64,000 nt of DNA from Echinometra lucunter (Eukaryota; Echinodermata; Echinoidea; Camarodonta; Echinometridae), in assembly GCA_029962745.1 (NCBI GenBank), contig CM057161.1:5172887-5236886 (forward strand). The letters run 5' to 3'. This document shows, piece by piece, positions 52,583-63,715 of this stretch. Within the stretch, counting starts at the first letter, position 1; every line of letters starts with the position of its first letter. The notes under the pieces are model-generated. The model had not been told where the DNA came from. It did no database searches and saw nothing but the letters and a program-made list of their open reading frames with translations. The translations under genes and the position numbers were made by a program.

Positions 52583-55500
52583 CTAGGTCAAGAAAAAATA
52601 TGGGAAATCACTACTAAATTAAATAGGAATCATCTATGAGAGATTTTACAATGTAAATTTTATCTCCATTCACCTTGATCTGAAATAAGCCATCAAAGTC
52701 CACATTTACATTTCATTAAAGAGATTAGTAACTTTTCATAAGCTTCCATCACACCAAGGACATGCTCTAGCAAGTCTAATTCTGAACACGGATCCTGGAT
52801 CAAAGAAAATTAATCTGCTGACTATTGATTTTCCTCATTCACATGGCTTAGTGCAGGAACAATCCCGTTTCATGGGCAATGGAAAGACCCTAGACCTAAC
52901 CTACAATCAAATTGCGGCCAAGGCCCTGACCTACGAAATCTTAAAAGTGCCTTAAGAAGGCGACTTGTTGCAACTCGCCAAGGCACCTTGTTTAGGACAT
53001 GAAGGCGAAAAGTCACCTTGACCTCTTGTACCAAACAAGGCACCTTGGTGAGTTGAAGCTATGTTGCAACTAGTCACTTTCTCGCTTTCATGTCCTAAAT
53101 AAAGCGCCTTGGCAAGTTGCAACAAGTCGCCTTCTCGCCTTCATGTCCTTAACAAGGCACCTTGGCAAGATGCATAAGTCGTCTTCACGGGGCACCTTTA
53201 TGCTTCCGTACTAATCCCTATATCTCTGACAAAAAATACATGTATCATGCAAAACACATGTGGCTGGAGCAATTGCAGCTTCAAGATCTTGTTTTGGCTC
53301 GACTTGCTTATGGGCAATTCCACGGTAACTGATGTTACCATGATAGTATACTAGTGGTATTGTTTATATTGTAGTTTTGTGAATGACACTTGCTTCGGCT
53401 TTTAATTACTATAGATAAATAAGTTGATAATGGGGAAGAAACACATGGACAGTTTTCAACTCAAACTGCACGTCTTATCGCACAGCAAGCGAAAAGGGGG
53501 ACGGTAACTGACGTTACGCAAAAAGACATGGAAAATGATGGTGTCGAATCAAATTTATATATCTCATGTCTCAGACTTATATGGATTATGTAATTCATTT
53601 GACATTACACCTAGGTTCCTGGGAAGAGATTTGCAAAATAATGAGCCATTTGAATAATTTGCTTTAGTGCCATGAAAAATTTACTGAAGACATGTTGGTA
53701 ACCGACATTACGTAACCGACGTTACGCTTAAATTCAGCGTAGGTTTTGCACATTTCCATTAGTGTTTCATTCATTAACAACCCAAAAGCTGTTAAAGTAA
53801 TCCATTAAAATCAATTAAATGAAAAGAGATCTGAGAAAAATGAGTAAACATCAGAATAAGAGGCATTTAAAGCACTTTTCCCTGATCATAGTCTCATATG
53901 TGCAAAAATTTTTGTTTGTTTATGTTATTCTCTGTAAGAAGGTCGAATTGCAAATTTTTTTACCTTAAATGTTTATTTGTAACAAAAAGAAGAGCTCTGT
54001 AGTGATTTTAGATTTTTATTTGGAATTAACAGGGCACAGTGTGACTTCAAATTTTGAGCCCTGTTTCCCATATGTTGTGGATTTGCCCTTATCGTAACTC
54101 ACTCTTCAATGGCATATCGTTTAAAGATTTGAACTCCCTTCAACTTCTCCAAAATAGAGCAGCACGGCTTATCCACTGTAAAGCTATATTTGTCTATGTC
54201 TCCCCTCTCATATTTAGTGATCTTTACCGGGTTTGTGTTAATACTCCTCGATCTACTTTGATCTATTCCATGTGCATACATCCATATACAATACAAAATT
54301 GTCTACTGGTAGTACTGTCCCTCGTGCTGGTAAACGTAAATGTTACCTATAGTCTTTTCAATGGTTGCTCCTAAATTTTGGAACTCAATACCCCAGGAAT
54401 TTAAGAATTTATCAAACTTTCACAGCATTTTAGGGATGTCTGAAAACACATCTTTTATAACTTTTTATTCTTTTGTTTCATGTGTAACTTTGTATGGTAC
54501 TGTGTTATTTTTTTTGTGTGTGGCTCTGTTTTATGTGTTTTGTATCTTACTTGAAAAGGTGCTTTAAATATAGAAATTATTTCTATAGTTATTTTTTTAA
54601 TCATCATGAATAAAGGCATTCCCTTCATGTCTGCCTTCAGGATAGGGGTGGGGAGTATTACTGCCTTTCTATGGTTCCCCCTTAACGAAAGTCCTTGTGG
54701 GGCTGGACAGTCAACATTATCCTATATCTTTACCTGAGAGTGAACTGACTAATGGGTGGCTTCTCAAAGTAGTCCATCTTGCCGTCTTCCTTCAAGAACT
54801 GGGTGAGCTGGGTCTCGGTATTTGGTTCTTCGTTGTGATGCATGATAATAGATGCGTTGAGGGTGAGAGGGCTTACCTCTGTGGCGCCCTCTTGTGGGGT
54901 GCTAGCCCCTGGGCTGGGTTGGCTGACGACTCCTCCGTTCTCAGGCTTTACGTCTCCCTACAAACCAAGAGAAAACATTTTAGAATGGTAAACTTCATAG
55001 ATCTTAAAATAAGACCGTTTTTTTTTTCTTTCAAGTAGGTTCCATTTACTCTCATTCAATTTTTGATAACTTGTGCTCAATCCATTAATAACCTCTCTTT
55101 TTACAACAAATTTGTTTTAAAAATCAGAATGGCTAAAAAAAGGTATAATTTTTATTGCAAAGTAATTAAAATCATCATTTCTCTGCTCTGGCCCAGATGG
55201 GCCTAACTCTTACTTTTTCTAACAGAGTCAAAGCATTCATGGTCTCAGCAGATAAGTGCCATCCTCTTGTATATAATGCGACATTTATAAGATGAAAGGG
55301 GGTTAAGGGTCAAACAATTCTAACACATTTCAACTACAGTGTAGCTTCCTGTCTTTAGTTTCTTAAACATGTAAAATCTCCTGCTTGAGCACAATTTTCG
55401 CGGGCATGCAAAGGTTTTGTGAAGGATGTAAATGTCAAAAAAATGGCAAAATCCAGCATTCGCATCTTATGTACCAAAAGTTTGACAAACTTGCGAGGAA

Positions 55501-56626
55501 GCATCGTCAATTGTTCATTTTTTTATAGTTCGGCAGAATTTTTAAAAAGTTTAAAAATTTTTGCAGACCTTTCCCGCATCCTGCGAAAATTGACGAAGTT
55601 TCCGAACCTTCGCACAAGTGTGGTGAACTTTTGGACATAAAATGCGAATGTTGGATTTGCCATTTTATGAACATTCACATCCTTCACAAAACATTCATGT
55701 GCCTATGAAAACTATGCTTTAGAGAATCGAATTTCCTGGTTCTTGTCCATTTGTGGTCATATGTTTAGTAAGGTATCTTGACATGGTTGGATATGTCTTT
55801 ATTGTCATTGGCCTGTATTCACAAAAGTGTAATAAGTTAAACCATGCTTTAAATCAGTGGTCTAACTATGGGTAGCCATATGTAATACAAATCTCTAACA
55901 GTAGATATTCATTTTATCAGCAATTTTGGTACTCAAACTATTAAAAACTGCCTGGGAATGATAAGTACAGTAGTTTTCTTGGCCATCAAAAGCATGAGAC
56001 CAGAAGTCTAGTAAACATAAGGAAAGTAACAGCGTAGACAGAGTTGTCACAGTTGGCTACCCATAGTTAAGCCACAGATTTAAACCATGGTTTAGTACAC
56101 ATTTGGGAATACGGGCCACTGTGTTCAAAGCAGTGGCAGATATGAAATCACACTAAGCCAGGAGAACTTTTATCACTACACACATACATGTTGAACAATC
56201 TTCCAACCATGTTTTCATTAGCACAATATGACTAATGATGTAGCAGTGTATCAATGATACAGCAGTTCACTATTTCAACAAATTTGATCAAGATTGTTGC
56301 ATCAATTACCGCTTGGTTTTCAGCATGGTTCTGGACGGCATCCTTGCCTTCTTCTGCTGCCTCCGAGCTCTCCCCTACAGACTTCTCCGGACTACCCCCG
56401 CTGCCACTGGCGCCATTTGGATTGGATGACAGCAGCGGCTTCCTGCTCTGATGGTCCGGCTTGGCGTCGCTCCCCTCGCCCCGCTCACTGTCTTCGTCTT
56501 GATCTCCTGCGTTGGCTGCGCTCCCTGATGCAGCATCCAGTGATGCGGCAGAGGACATGTTGCCATGGTATTTGGTTGCCGGGCTGGCGGAGGCATTACG
56601 ACCAGCGATGAAGTAAGTTTTCATAC
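51031..56626 (-). CDS. ADCY9: Adenylyl cyclase type 9, 3' part (three coding exons; gene continues beyond window)
   Basis: Membrane enzyme that makes cAMP from ATP. Coding exons on the minus strand: 56626-56310, 54957-54734, 52582-51031 (stop TAA). Splice phases agree and give about 697 codons. It begins with GMKTYFIAG, which closes C1a. An acidic, Ser-rich C1b linker follows. Next come KMDYFEKPPISQFTLRFLDQ (the FxxPPI-NQFSL-FLDQE signature of AC9), six membrane helices, and a C2 domain with CSIVNFNDFYEEAYEGGKEC, KIKTIGSTYMAACGL and LYDIWGDTVNVASRM. These linker and C2 matches single out type 9 among the cyclases. The protein stops about 20 residues after C2, shorter than the mammalian C-terminal tail. 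The first half (N-terminus, first membrane block, C1a) lies beyond position 64000 or in exons I could not see. Confidence 0.93.
52955..53188. repeat. Three-part inverted repeat in ADCY9 intron
   Basis: AAGGCGACTTGTTGCAACTC-GCCAAGGC (from 52957) pairs with GCCTTGGCAAGTTGCAACAA-GTCGCCTT (about 53105-53132). Two further partial arms (near 53036-53070 and 53133-53175) repeat TTCATGTCC and ACAAGGCACCTTGG. Confidence 0.7.
54050..54590 (+). mobile_element. LINE 3' end, degraded (CR1/L2/Jockey-like reverse transcriptase tail)
   Basis: Plus-strand translation contains LQLLQNRAARLI, a signature near the end of many LINE ORF2 proteins, followed in another frame by APKFWNSIPQEFKNL, the usual next block. 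Stops and frame shifts show that it is dead. It sits inside an ADCY9 intron in antisense to the gene. Confidence 0.78.
54734..54957 (-). CDS. ADCY9: ADCY9 exon: C1b linker and pre-TM7 AC9 signature
   Basis: Encodes a variable Pro/Ser-rich start and then LTQFLKEDGKMDYFEKPPIS, matching the segment of vertebrate AC9 just before its second membrane domain. The last codon is split (phase 2) and completed by the following exon to read FTLRFLDQEVEDKY. Confidence 0.92.
55395..55715. mobile_element. Palindromic MITE in ADCY9 intron
   Basis: AAGGATGTAAATGTCAAAAA-AATGGCAAAATCCAGCATTC pairs with GAATGTTGGATTTGCCATTT-TATGAACATTCACATCCTT; about 320 bp. Confidence 0.7.
55811..56121. mobile_element. Palindromic MITE (GGCCTGTATTCACAAA ends)
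   Basis: Ends GGCCTGTATTCACAAAAGTG and CACATTTGGGAATACGGGCC, with CTAACTATGGGTAGCCA and TGGCTACCCATAGTTAAG inside. Confidence 0.72.
56310..56626 (-). CDS. ADCY9: ADCY9 exon: end of C1a and C1b linker
   Basis: Starts after TTTCATAG| with GMKTYFIAGRNAS, equivalent to LKTYLISGQR of human AC9. It then encodes a disordered, acidic, Ser/Ala/Gly-rich linker. Donor CAAGCG|GTAATT, phase 0, joins GDVKPENG in the next exon. Confidence 0.88.
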
Positions 56627-57244
56627 CTATGAAACGGGAGAAGGAGAAATAGGAAAATGGTGACTTAAGATCAATTTCTTGGAAAATAACACCAGTGCAT
56701 GCGTATTTTCAAAAGAAATGAAAGGAAAGTTAAAACACTATCCAATTGGCAAACAAATGTAAATAATATTTATGGGATGTAAATTTGTTAGTTGATAAAG
56801 TGATTTGTGAAAAAAAAAAAAATTTGGTCACTTGACAGCTTAAAAAAAAAATCTTTTTGAATGGGCAAAAACGGGGGCATCTCTGAACATTATCATCTCT
56901 TTAAAACATTAACATACATTTTTGCAGAAAAAAGGTAATATCAAAGCAGAAAACTTTCTAGCTAAAGCATATCCAATCAATCACAAAATAAGTTGAACTC
57001 CAAGACTGCTGCATGCAAAAGTGCAGTCACAGAGACTGAAGCAGCACACAGCTGTATATCATGTCTACTGCCCTCTACAGTTACCATCAATGGCAAGTTT
57101 ATTCAACAGGGTCCTGGATTTTCAGTTTTTTCACAGAAATTAAGATTTATGATAATTGCTTCGTTGAAATTTCAAACCATGATTTGGAGTAGGTAACATT
57201 TGATAATTCCTGCTGCGTCCTTGCCATTGATTCTACAGAACTAG

Positions 57245-57329
57245 GCCACGGGAGGGGGAAGGAAGATAAAGATGACGAGGGAAGGAGAGTGGGAGAGAGA
57301 GAGAGGGGGAGGGAGAGTAGGAGTGAAAG

Positions 57330-57369
<40 letters not shown>

Positions 57370-57400
57370 AGGGGAGAGAGATAAGGAAGGAGAGAGACGG
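57245..57400. repeat. (GA)n-rich tract
   Basis: Purine-rich plus strand with pure GA at about 57333-57364. Confidence 0.9.
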
Positions 57401-57739
57401 AGATTATGAAAAACAATAAATAATAATGGGGGGAAAACCCAGCTCTTGGAAGCTTCAGAGAAGTCGTAAATTAAGAAATCCTGTTGAATTATTGCCAGCT
57501 CATAAACTCACAATCCTTTTAAAGGTCAACGACTTGACACTTCAATTGCAATGTAGGACTTCATGTCATCGCATTTAATATATTTAGGCTTCATGCTACT
57601 GCATTAAATACACACAAGACTGCTTGAACTGCATGAAAAACATAACAAAAATCAATGTATTCTCAAATACATTGGTACCGGTAGTTATAAAGCTGTGATA
57701 TGTATACAGTAAGAAAGACTCTTTTTGTGTACATTACTG

Positions 57740-57860
57740 TAATAATATTACAACATTATTTGCAGAGTAAGATTTATCTATGTGAAGTGCATAGAGATTT
57801 TTAAAAAGTATTATGCATTATATAAATAATTATTATTAATATTATTATTAACATTATTAA
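57740..57860 (+). mobile_element. LINE/SINE 3' tail with TTATTA microsatellite
   Basis: GTGCATAGAGATTTTTAAAA then ATTATATAAATAATTATTAT resembles the common L2/CR1-type tail (GCGCTATATAAAT plus TTA repeats). Confidence 0.45.
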
Positions 57861-58509
57861 ATAGTTAAACTTAGGTTGCCAGTTAACTCAGGAAATTCAT
57901 CCTAGACAGAAATGTCTTGAGCTGTGCTGGTAACCAAAATATGGCAATATGGTGCTAAAGCCAGGGTAATAATAGGCTTGCAGGACCCTCTGGGAGAACA
58001 GTACATAGTACTGAAGAGGCTACCCTGGGTTAACAAATTATATCATTATCATTATTATCATTATCATTTGCCTTCTGTTTTGAGAATGATTTTTGCTGCA
58101 AAATATGAAAAAAAGAAGAAAACAAAGAAATTCACTAGGAAGGGCATATTTCATGCGAAGATGCCCCAACAAAAGAGAGCTATCTATAAAAAGAATTATC
58201 TTCAGGTCAGAAGATCAGGTTTTCAGAAGGAACATCCAGACTGTTCCGTTCAGCCGTTGCTAATTTCATATCTCAATAAACACTTCTTTCAAAGCTAAGT
58301 CATAGAACCTGCCACCTAAGGAGGTGTGATGGGGAAAATAAATAATAATGCCTTTTTCTAAATTAAAGCCAGCACCTTTATAACTGAGCAATGACTGGAG
58401 GGGGCTTTCTTGACTATGGGAAAGGTGAACGTAACTTAATTTGAGGCAGAGATATTGTCACTTCCGAGCACCTTCCTCTAAATGTCTCTGCTACTTCCCA
58501 TCATCATCT

Positions 58510-59245
58510 TAAAACCCCCCCCCCCCCCCCCTCTCTCTCTCTTTCTCTCTCTCCTCAAATTCTTTTTCATCATGTTTCTTGTCATCTCTTTCCCCAACCA
58601 CTCTCTGTTTCTCTTCCTTTCTAGCTCTCTCCCTGTTTTCATCATCACATCTTTGTTTTCTTTCGCCAACTACACTCCCTCTGTTTCTCTTCGTTTCTCT
58701 CTCTCTCTCTCATTCTTTTCATCATCACATCTGTTTTCTCTTTCCCAACCAATCTCCGTGTCTCTCCCTCTCCAATTCTTTCATCATCACATCTTTCTTG
58801 ATATCTCTTTTCCCAACCACTGTCCCTCTGTCTCTCTCTCTCTCTCTTCCTCTCTCTTCCCCTCTCCATCTTTCTCCTTTATTGTTATTTCTTTACATCT
58901 CCATCTCTCTGATGATCTCTTCTTCCTATCAATCCAAAACACAGCCCCCCTCCCTTCCCCCCTCTCCATCTCTGCCTCTCTTCCACTGTTAAACTCTCAT
59001 CCAAGTTCTCATTTTCCTTCAACAGGTTTCAATGTTTACATGCAACTAATCAACACATCTACCATGTTCCTCTTATAGTATTCATCGCTCATCAGCTGCC
59101 ATTATGTAGATTTTCCTTCAACGTTATCATAGTGCCTTTCATCCAATCTTAGTAACTTCATGTTCTTTCTTTCTTTTCACGTATCTCCTTTCTTTCTCTT
59201 CTTCCTACCTCTGCTTTCCCTCCCTTGTTCCCTCTCTCTCTCTCC

Positions 59246-59299
<54 letters not shown>

Positions 59300-59300
59300 A
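58510..59300. repeat. CT-rich low-complexity region
   Basis: Begins with about 14 C (58517-58530) and ends in pure (CT)n at about 59247-59294. Between them are imperfect repeats of TTTCATCATCACATCTTT. Confidence 0.88.
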
Positions 59301-60474
59301 GCTCTCCCTAATAAGTCCTTTCAGAACCCAACTCCATCCATCCTTTATTTATTATTATTTTTTTTTTTAGCCCTGTAAGGCTGTAACCTTTTCATACCAT
59401 ATACCAAACTTGCTCCCGGGTACGTGGGGCTAATAATATTAGAATTCTAATTTATCTTTGTTTACGAAAGGACAATTTATTAGATTTTTTAAAGCATCTT
59501 TCAGGCCAAGCTGCCACCCTGGTGTCATTTTCCTGCAGGCCTCCCATCTGTTTTCCCACTTTCACAGAGCAAAGAGCAAAAATTGGACTAAAAAAGAAGG
59601 GTAATAATGCCCTGATTGATCACAATATTCAAAGAAATGTTCCATTTGTTTATAAATCGATGTGAAAACTCTGGCTGGTTTACTGCGAGAGAATTAGCTT
59701 GATAATGACGCAAAAAAATTCATTCCATCATCTGCAACTCATACAACAGGAAAGTGATTTGTCAGAAGAGACAAGCAGAAAATCATTTCAGCAAGCTCCT
59801 TCCAAAATGCTCGTGGCATTCAAGATTTTGTAGTTTGCATAATCTCCAAACTAGAATTTATGTTGATGTGACATTTCAAAACTAATACTGCTGGTATCAT
59901 GCAGTGTATGTATTATTCAGAAACAAAATCGCAAATTGCGCATTTTTTCCTGGCAATACAAGGGTATAGACCTATATGGAGTCTAAATATACTGCGAATT
60001 ATAATTGTGATTTAGGATAAATCCCCTTTTCCCTGGAATCAGAATTGCTTTGTATTCAGCCAGAATGGCAAGAAATAAGAATCAATTTCAAATATGTAAA
60101 GCCACTTTATTTGCACAGCACATATGTCGACTGTCTATGCATTCCAATAATATCAAATATTGCAGTTGCTGGATAGAACGGCGGATTCCAGTATGAGCCG
60201 GAGCTAATTGTAAAAATACATTTTTCAGGGAGCTAAAGGCTTATTTAATGGAGTAAAACATGTTTCAGAATGCTAGCTTCATTGTTAAATTAGATGGAAA
60301 ATGTTTTGAGGAAACAGTAACGGTAAAATCCATGATAAAAAGTAAAAACAAACAAACAAAAACAAACAAATGACCTAGCTATAATGTGAAATTCAAGGTA
60401 GAAAACGAACACACACGCAAACGGCCAACATATTTCAAGGCAACCAACCTCATTGCTCAAATCGAAATGTTATT

Positions 60475-60727
60475 GTTTAGGCCTACAACATTTGCATACA
60501 TGTACATGTAATGTGTAGAATTCTGAAAATTTTGTTTATTTCTTGAAATTGTAGGTGAGTCAATGGGGGTGCACACTGCCTTTGATTTTCAGTATTCATT
60601 AATTGTTTAGGCCTACAACATTTGCATACATGTAATGTGAAGAATTCTGAAAATTTTGTTTATTTCTTGAAATGGTAGGTCAGTCAATGGGGGTGCACAC
60701 CAATTTTGATTTTCAGTATTCATTAAT
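60475..60727. repeat. Two tandem copies of an approximately 120-bp unit
   Basis: Unit from TTGTTTAGGCCTACAACATT through TCAATGGGGGTGCACAC to TTTGATTTTCAGTATTCATT, repeated head to tail with a few differences. Confidence 0.85.
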
Positions 60728-60799
60728 TTATACGTCTATTGTTTTGAACTACTTAACGTTTCTTATATAATTTTTGTACTTGTATTTAATTTTAATTCC

Positions 60800-60895
60800 T
60801 AGTATTAAATCATAGACAGAAAACAGTGCACTTAGAAATGCCCGTATTAAGTGCCAAATAAATGTTTTGTATTATTATTATTATCATTATTAATT
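60800..60895 (+). mobile_element. LINE/SINE 3' tail
   Basis: TAAGTGCCAAATAAATGTTT followed by TATTATTATTATTATCATTA, the usual form of a retroposon tail. Confidence 0.4.
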
Positions 60896-61305
60896 TTCTG
60901 TTTTAGATGAAAGCATAATACACTGAATGAGGAATCATCCTTGAGTTTAACGCATGAAAAGAAACATGAGTTGATGGAGATCATTTTTCAGCCGCATTAA
61001 TGTCAATATCATTAGCATTCATATTTTACAGAACCTAATATAGTGAAAATGAGTTCCGTGCCTGACGTGCTTGACATCGGCTAAGAGGAATTAGAGAAAA
61101 CCACATTCGAGCCTTGGACCGTGAAAGGGCTGATCTCGCCTTTCTTTGATAATGCTCATTTGACTGTGAAAATATCAAGTATATTTTACTTGGGGGGAGG
61201 GGGGGGGGAGGCTAGGATCATGCTGCTTCTATCCCAAAAAACCTTGGCTTACAAAGGGGGTGTTCCCACACCGCATATTTCCATTAGTTTGCAGGCGCAA
61301 ACCCT

Positions 61306-61453
61306 GGGCCCCGTTTCATAAAACTCGTTATCAATAGCAAGTTGTAATAACTGTTATAAGCTACTGAAATCCTTGCATCTGATTGGCCAAGAGCAAATTT
61401 ATCGGAGAAATGTGGCAGTTGTTACTGATAACAAGTTTTATGAAATGGGGCCC
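61306..61453. mobile_element. GGGCCCCGTTTCATAAAACT palindromic MITE, intact copy
   Basis: 148 bp, both ends complete: GGGCCCCGTTTCATAAAAC and GTTTTATGAAATGGGGCCC. Inner CGTTATCAATAGCAAG/CTGATAACAAG arms pair and CTGATTGGCC lies near the centre. Reference copy for the interrupted element at 760-1321. Confidence 0.8.
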
Positions 61454-61811
61454 TGGTCTGTTGAAACATATTATAGAGGACTGAATAGGAGACTAACGCA
61501 GCTCAATGTGGATCGTGTTCTATAGCTGCTCCAGACAACCATGTTGTTGTTGTTGTTTTGGTTTCAACGGCGCTTGTCATTCAATATTCAATATTTACGC
61601 CTAGGCACATGGCCTAGGCTTCTCTCAAGACCCAAACATAATTTAGGAAAGCGTCCATTAGGGTCTGTGCCTGCAGACTATATTCCAATCTCCCCAGGTG
61701 CCACAGTTCGAGCACCACCAGAAACATAGCATGCACAGTAATTGCTCATTTTCATACTGAATGTTAAATGTCAACCACAGGCAGAGCTGCATGAAAATCA
61801 CCGTAAGTTAA

Positions 61812-61990
61812 TACAGGCGAACCTCATTATACCAAACTCTCCCGGACCAAGGAAATTACCTTTTGATATCGAAACCATGTTACATCAGGGCTAAGAAACA
61901 ATCAAATACAAAGAAGTGGGATCGGCAAAATTACCTTGTTATAACAAGAGTTTGTTATAATGGTGTTCTTTATAACGAGGTTCCATTGTA
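61812..61990. mobile_element. GTTATAACGAGGTTC MITE, copy 2
   Basis: TACAGGCGAACCTCATTATA and TATAACGAGGTTCCATTGTA inverted, about 180 bp; interior inverted relative to 4704-4881. Confidence 0.62.
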
Positions 61991-62615
61991 CATGTGAAAC
62001 TTGTCTATAGTGGCCACCCAAGCGAAACAAAAAATGTGGCCTTTATAGAGCGTGTTTATTGAGGGTAACAGAGGGCTAATAAGCGACCCAAGTTCCAAAC
62101 TAGCTTACCTGTTACCCTTGATAAACACCACGGCGACTTGATTACCGAACTAGCGTACCGGACTTGGGTTCCGCAAAAAGGGGGAATTTGATTACCCGTT
62201 GAACGAGATCGGCGACTCAAGTTGTGCCAATAAACACAACGTGACTTTGGTCGCGTTTCGTTTGAGAATTTCGGACTCCTGTTTCCGGATAAGATGAAAA
62301 AGTAATAAGCCCGCCAGATTTGACCTTCACTGCCGGGTCACTTGCAGCTGGGCATGGGCTTGATGGTTTCAGGAACTCAGATCGCGACGATAACCACGAC
62401 ATCCAGAGAGACCACCCATCGTGAGCGCAATTTGTATTTGCGACTCAAGTACCCATTTCTAATTTCTAGAAATCGAGTTCCCTCACTAAACACACCCATA
62501 GATAGGTGGTTTCTAGAGACAGGTACTTCATTACATAATTTATCGCCATGGGAATCAACTTTAGTGGCCACTATAACAGCAAGGTGGCTGCTAAAACGGG
62601 TTCGACTGTACTGTA
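61990..62615. mobile_element. Nested pair of DNA elements
   Basis: Outer element from GTGAAACTTGTCTATAGTGGCC to TAGTGGCCACTATAACAGC... GGGTTCGACTGTA. An inner element of about 460 bp runs from GTGTTTATTGAGGG (about 62051) to CCCTCACTAAACAC (about 62494), an inverted pair. Confidence 0.5.
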
Positions 62616-62839
62616 CATGTACTTTGCAAATATCCCATTACGTGTATGGGATATTAGGATTAGGGGATGTCAGAATTTTATGACAGTGCTGTGAAATGAT
62701 GCTTTAGTCTCCAAAATGGGATGTCACCAGCTCTCATTCCTTTCCATGAGATGAATGGAAGAGTAACAGAGCACAAAGGCTTAATACCTGTGTCCATCTG
62801 CTGGGAAACAGAAGGACATTACAGATAAACTGGAGTTCT

Positions 62840-62972
62840 GGAGCGTTTCATGAAAGGTTTTGTCAGTGAGTGATTTTCACTGTTATAAGCTACTGAAAAT
62901 CCTCGCATCTGATTGGCTGAGAGCAAATTAGTCAGTGAAAATCACAGACAAGACTCTTCATGAAACGCTCCC
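62840..62972. mobile_element. GGAGCGTTTCATGAAA palindromic MITE
   Basis: Ends GGAGCGTTTCATGAAAGG and CTTCATGAAACGCTCC, with GTCAGTGAGTGATTTTCACT and AGTCAGTGAAAATCAC inverted and CTGATTGGCTGAGAG near the middle. Confidence 0.72.
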
Positions 62973-63559
62973 CAGCTCAGGTCATCGGTACAAAAGAAAC
63001 TGTTTCTAAGCAACTGGGAAGGATGGATTAAGTAGTAAATAAAATTTGGCGCATACCCTGAGGTTTTGAAAACATCACAATGAAGAAATCAACTCAGTGT
63101 TCAGATAGAAATTCATGGGTACATAGGATTACACACAAATCATAGAGCTGAACACTCAAGCCATTTTCTGTCTTTGTTTTGAACATGATGGCATTTTAAG
63201 AGTAATCCTATTCAGGTGACATTTTGTCTATGGTACTTTTCCAAACTGACGTAAAAAAAAAGACTGAGAAAGCTCACAAATTATCTTTCACCTCTTTCCA
63301 GAACTCAAGCTCTTCTTTAACTTTATGCAAGTGTTTGGAGTAAATGCCCTTCTCTCAGCACAAGGTATATATACATGTATACAAACGAAGGCAATAAATA
63401 CAAAAATAAACACTGTTCTGGTTGGGCACAACCTCTGGACATGCCAGAAAGAATGTTTTTCCACATCTTCTGGCCTCATTACATGTATGTGAGTCTATCA
63501 TTTGCACACACGTGTGCTAAATAATGGAATAGCCCTCCTGAAAACATTAAAGAGCGTAT

Positions 63560-63715
63560 AACATCTGACTCCTTAGAAAATCATGTTACAATGCTTCTGT
63601 TCAATTCTTGATTATTTCTTACATGCGCCCTGAGCACTCCATAGAGTGGATATGGCACTATATAAGTTGCATTTCTTCTTCTTCTTATTTTCGTTATTAT
63701 TGTATCTATTTATAA
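63560..63715 (+). mobile_element. LINE (L2/CR1-type) 3' tail
   Basis: GCGCCCTGAGCACTCCATAG-AGTGGATATGGCACTATATA-AG followed by TTCTTCTTCTTATT, matching the general GAGC...GCGCTATATAAG tail of these retroposons. Confidence 0.5.
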
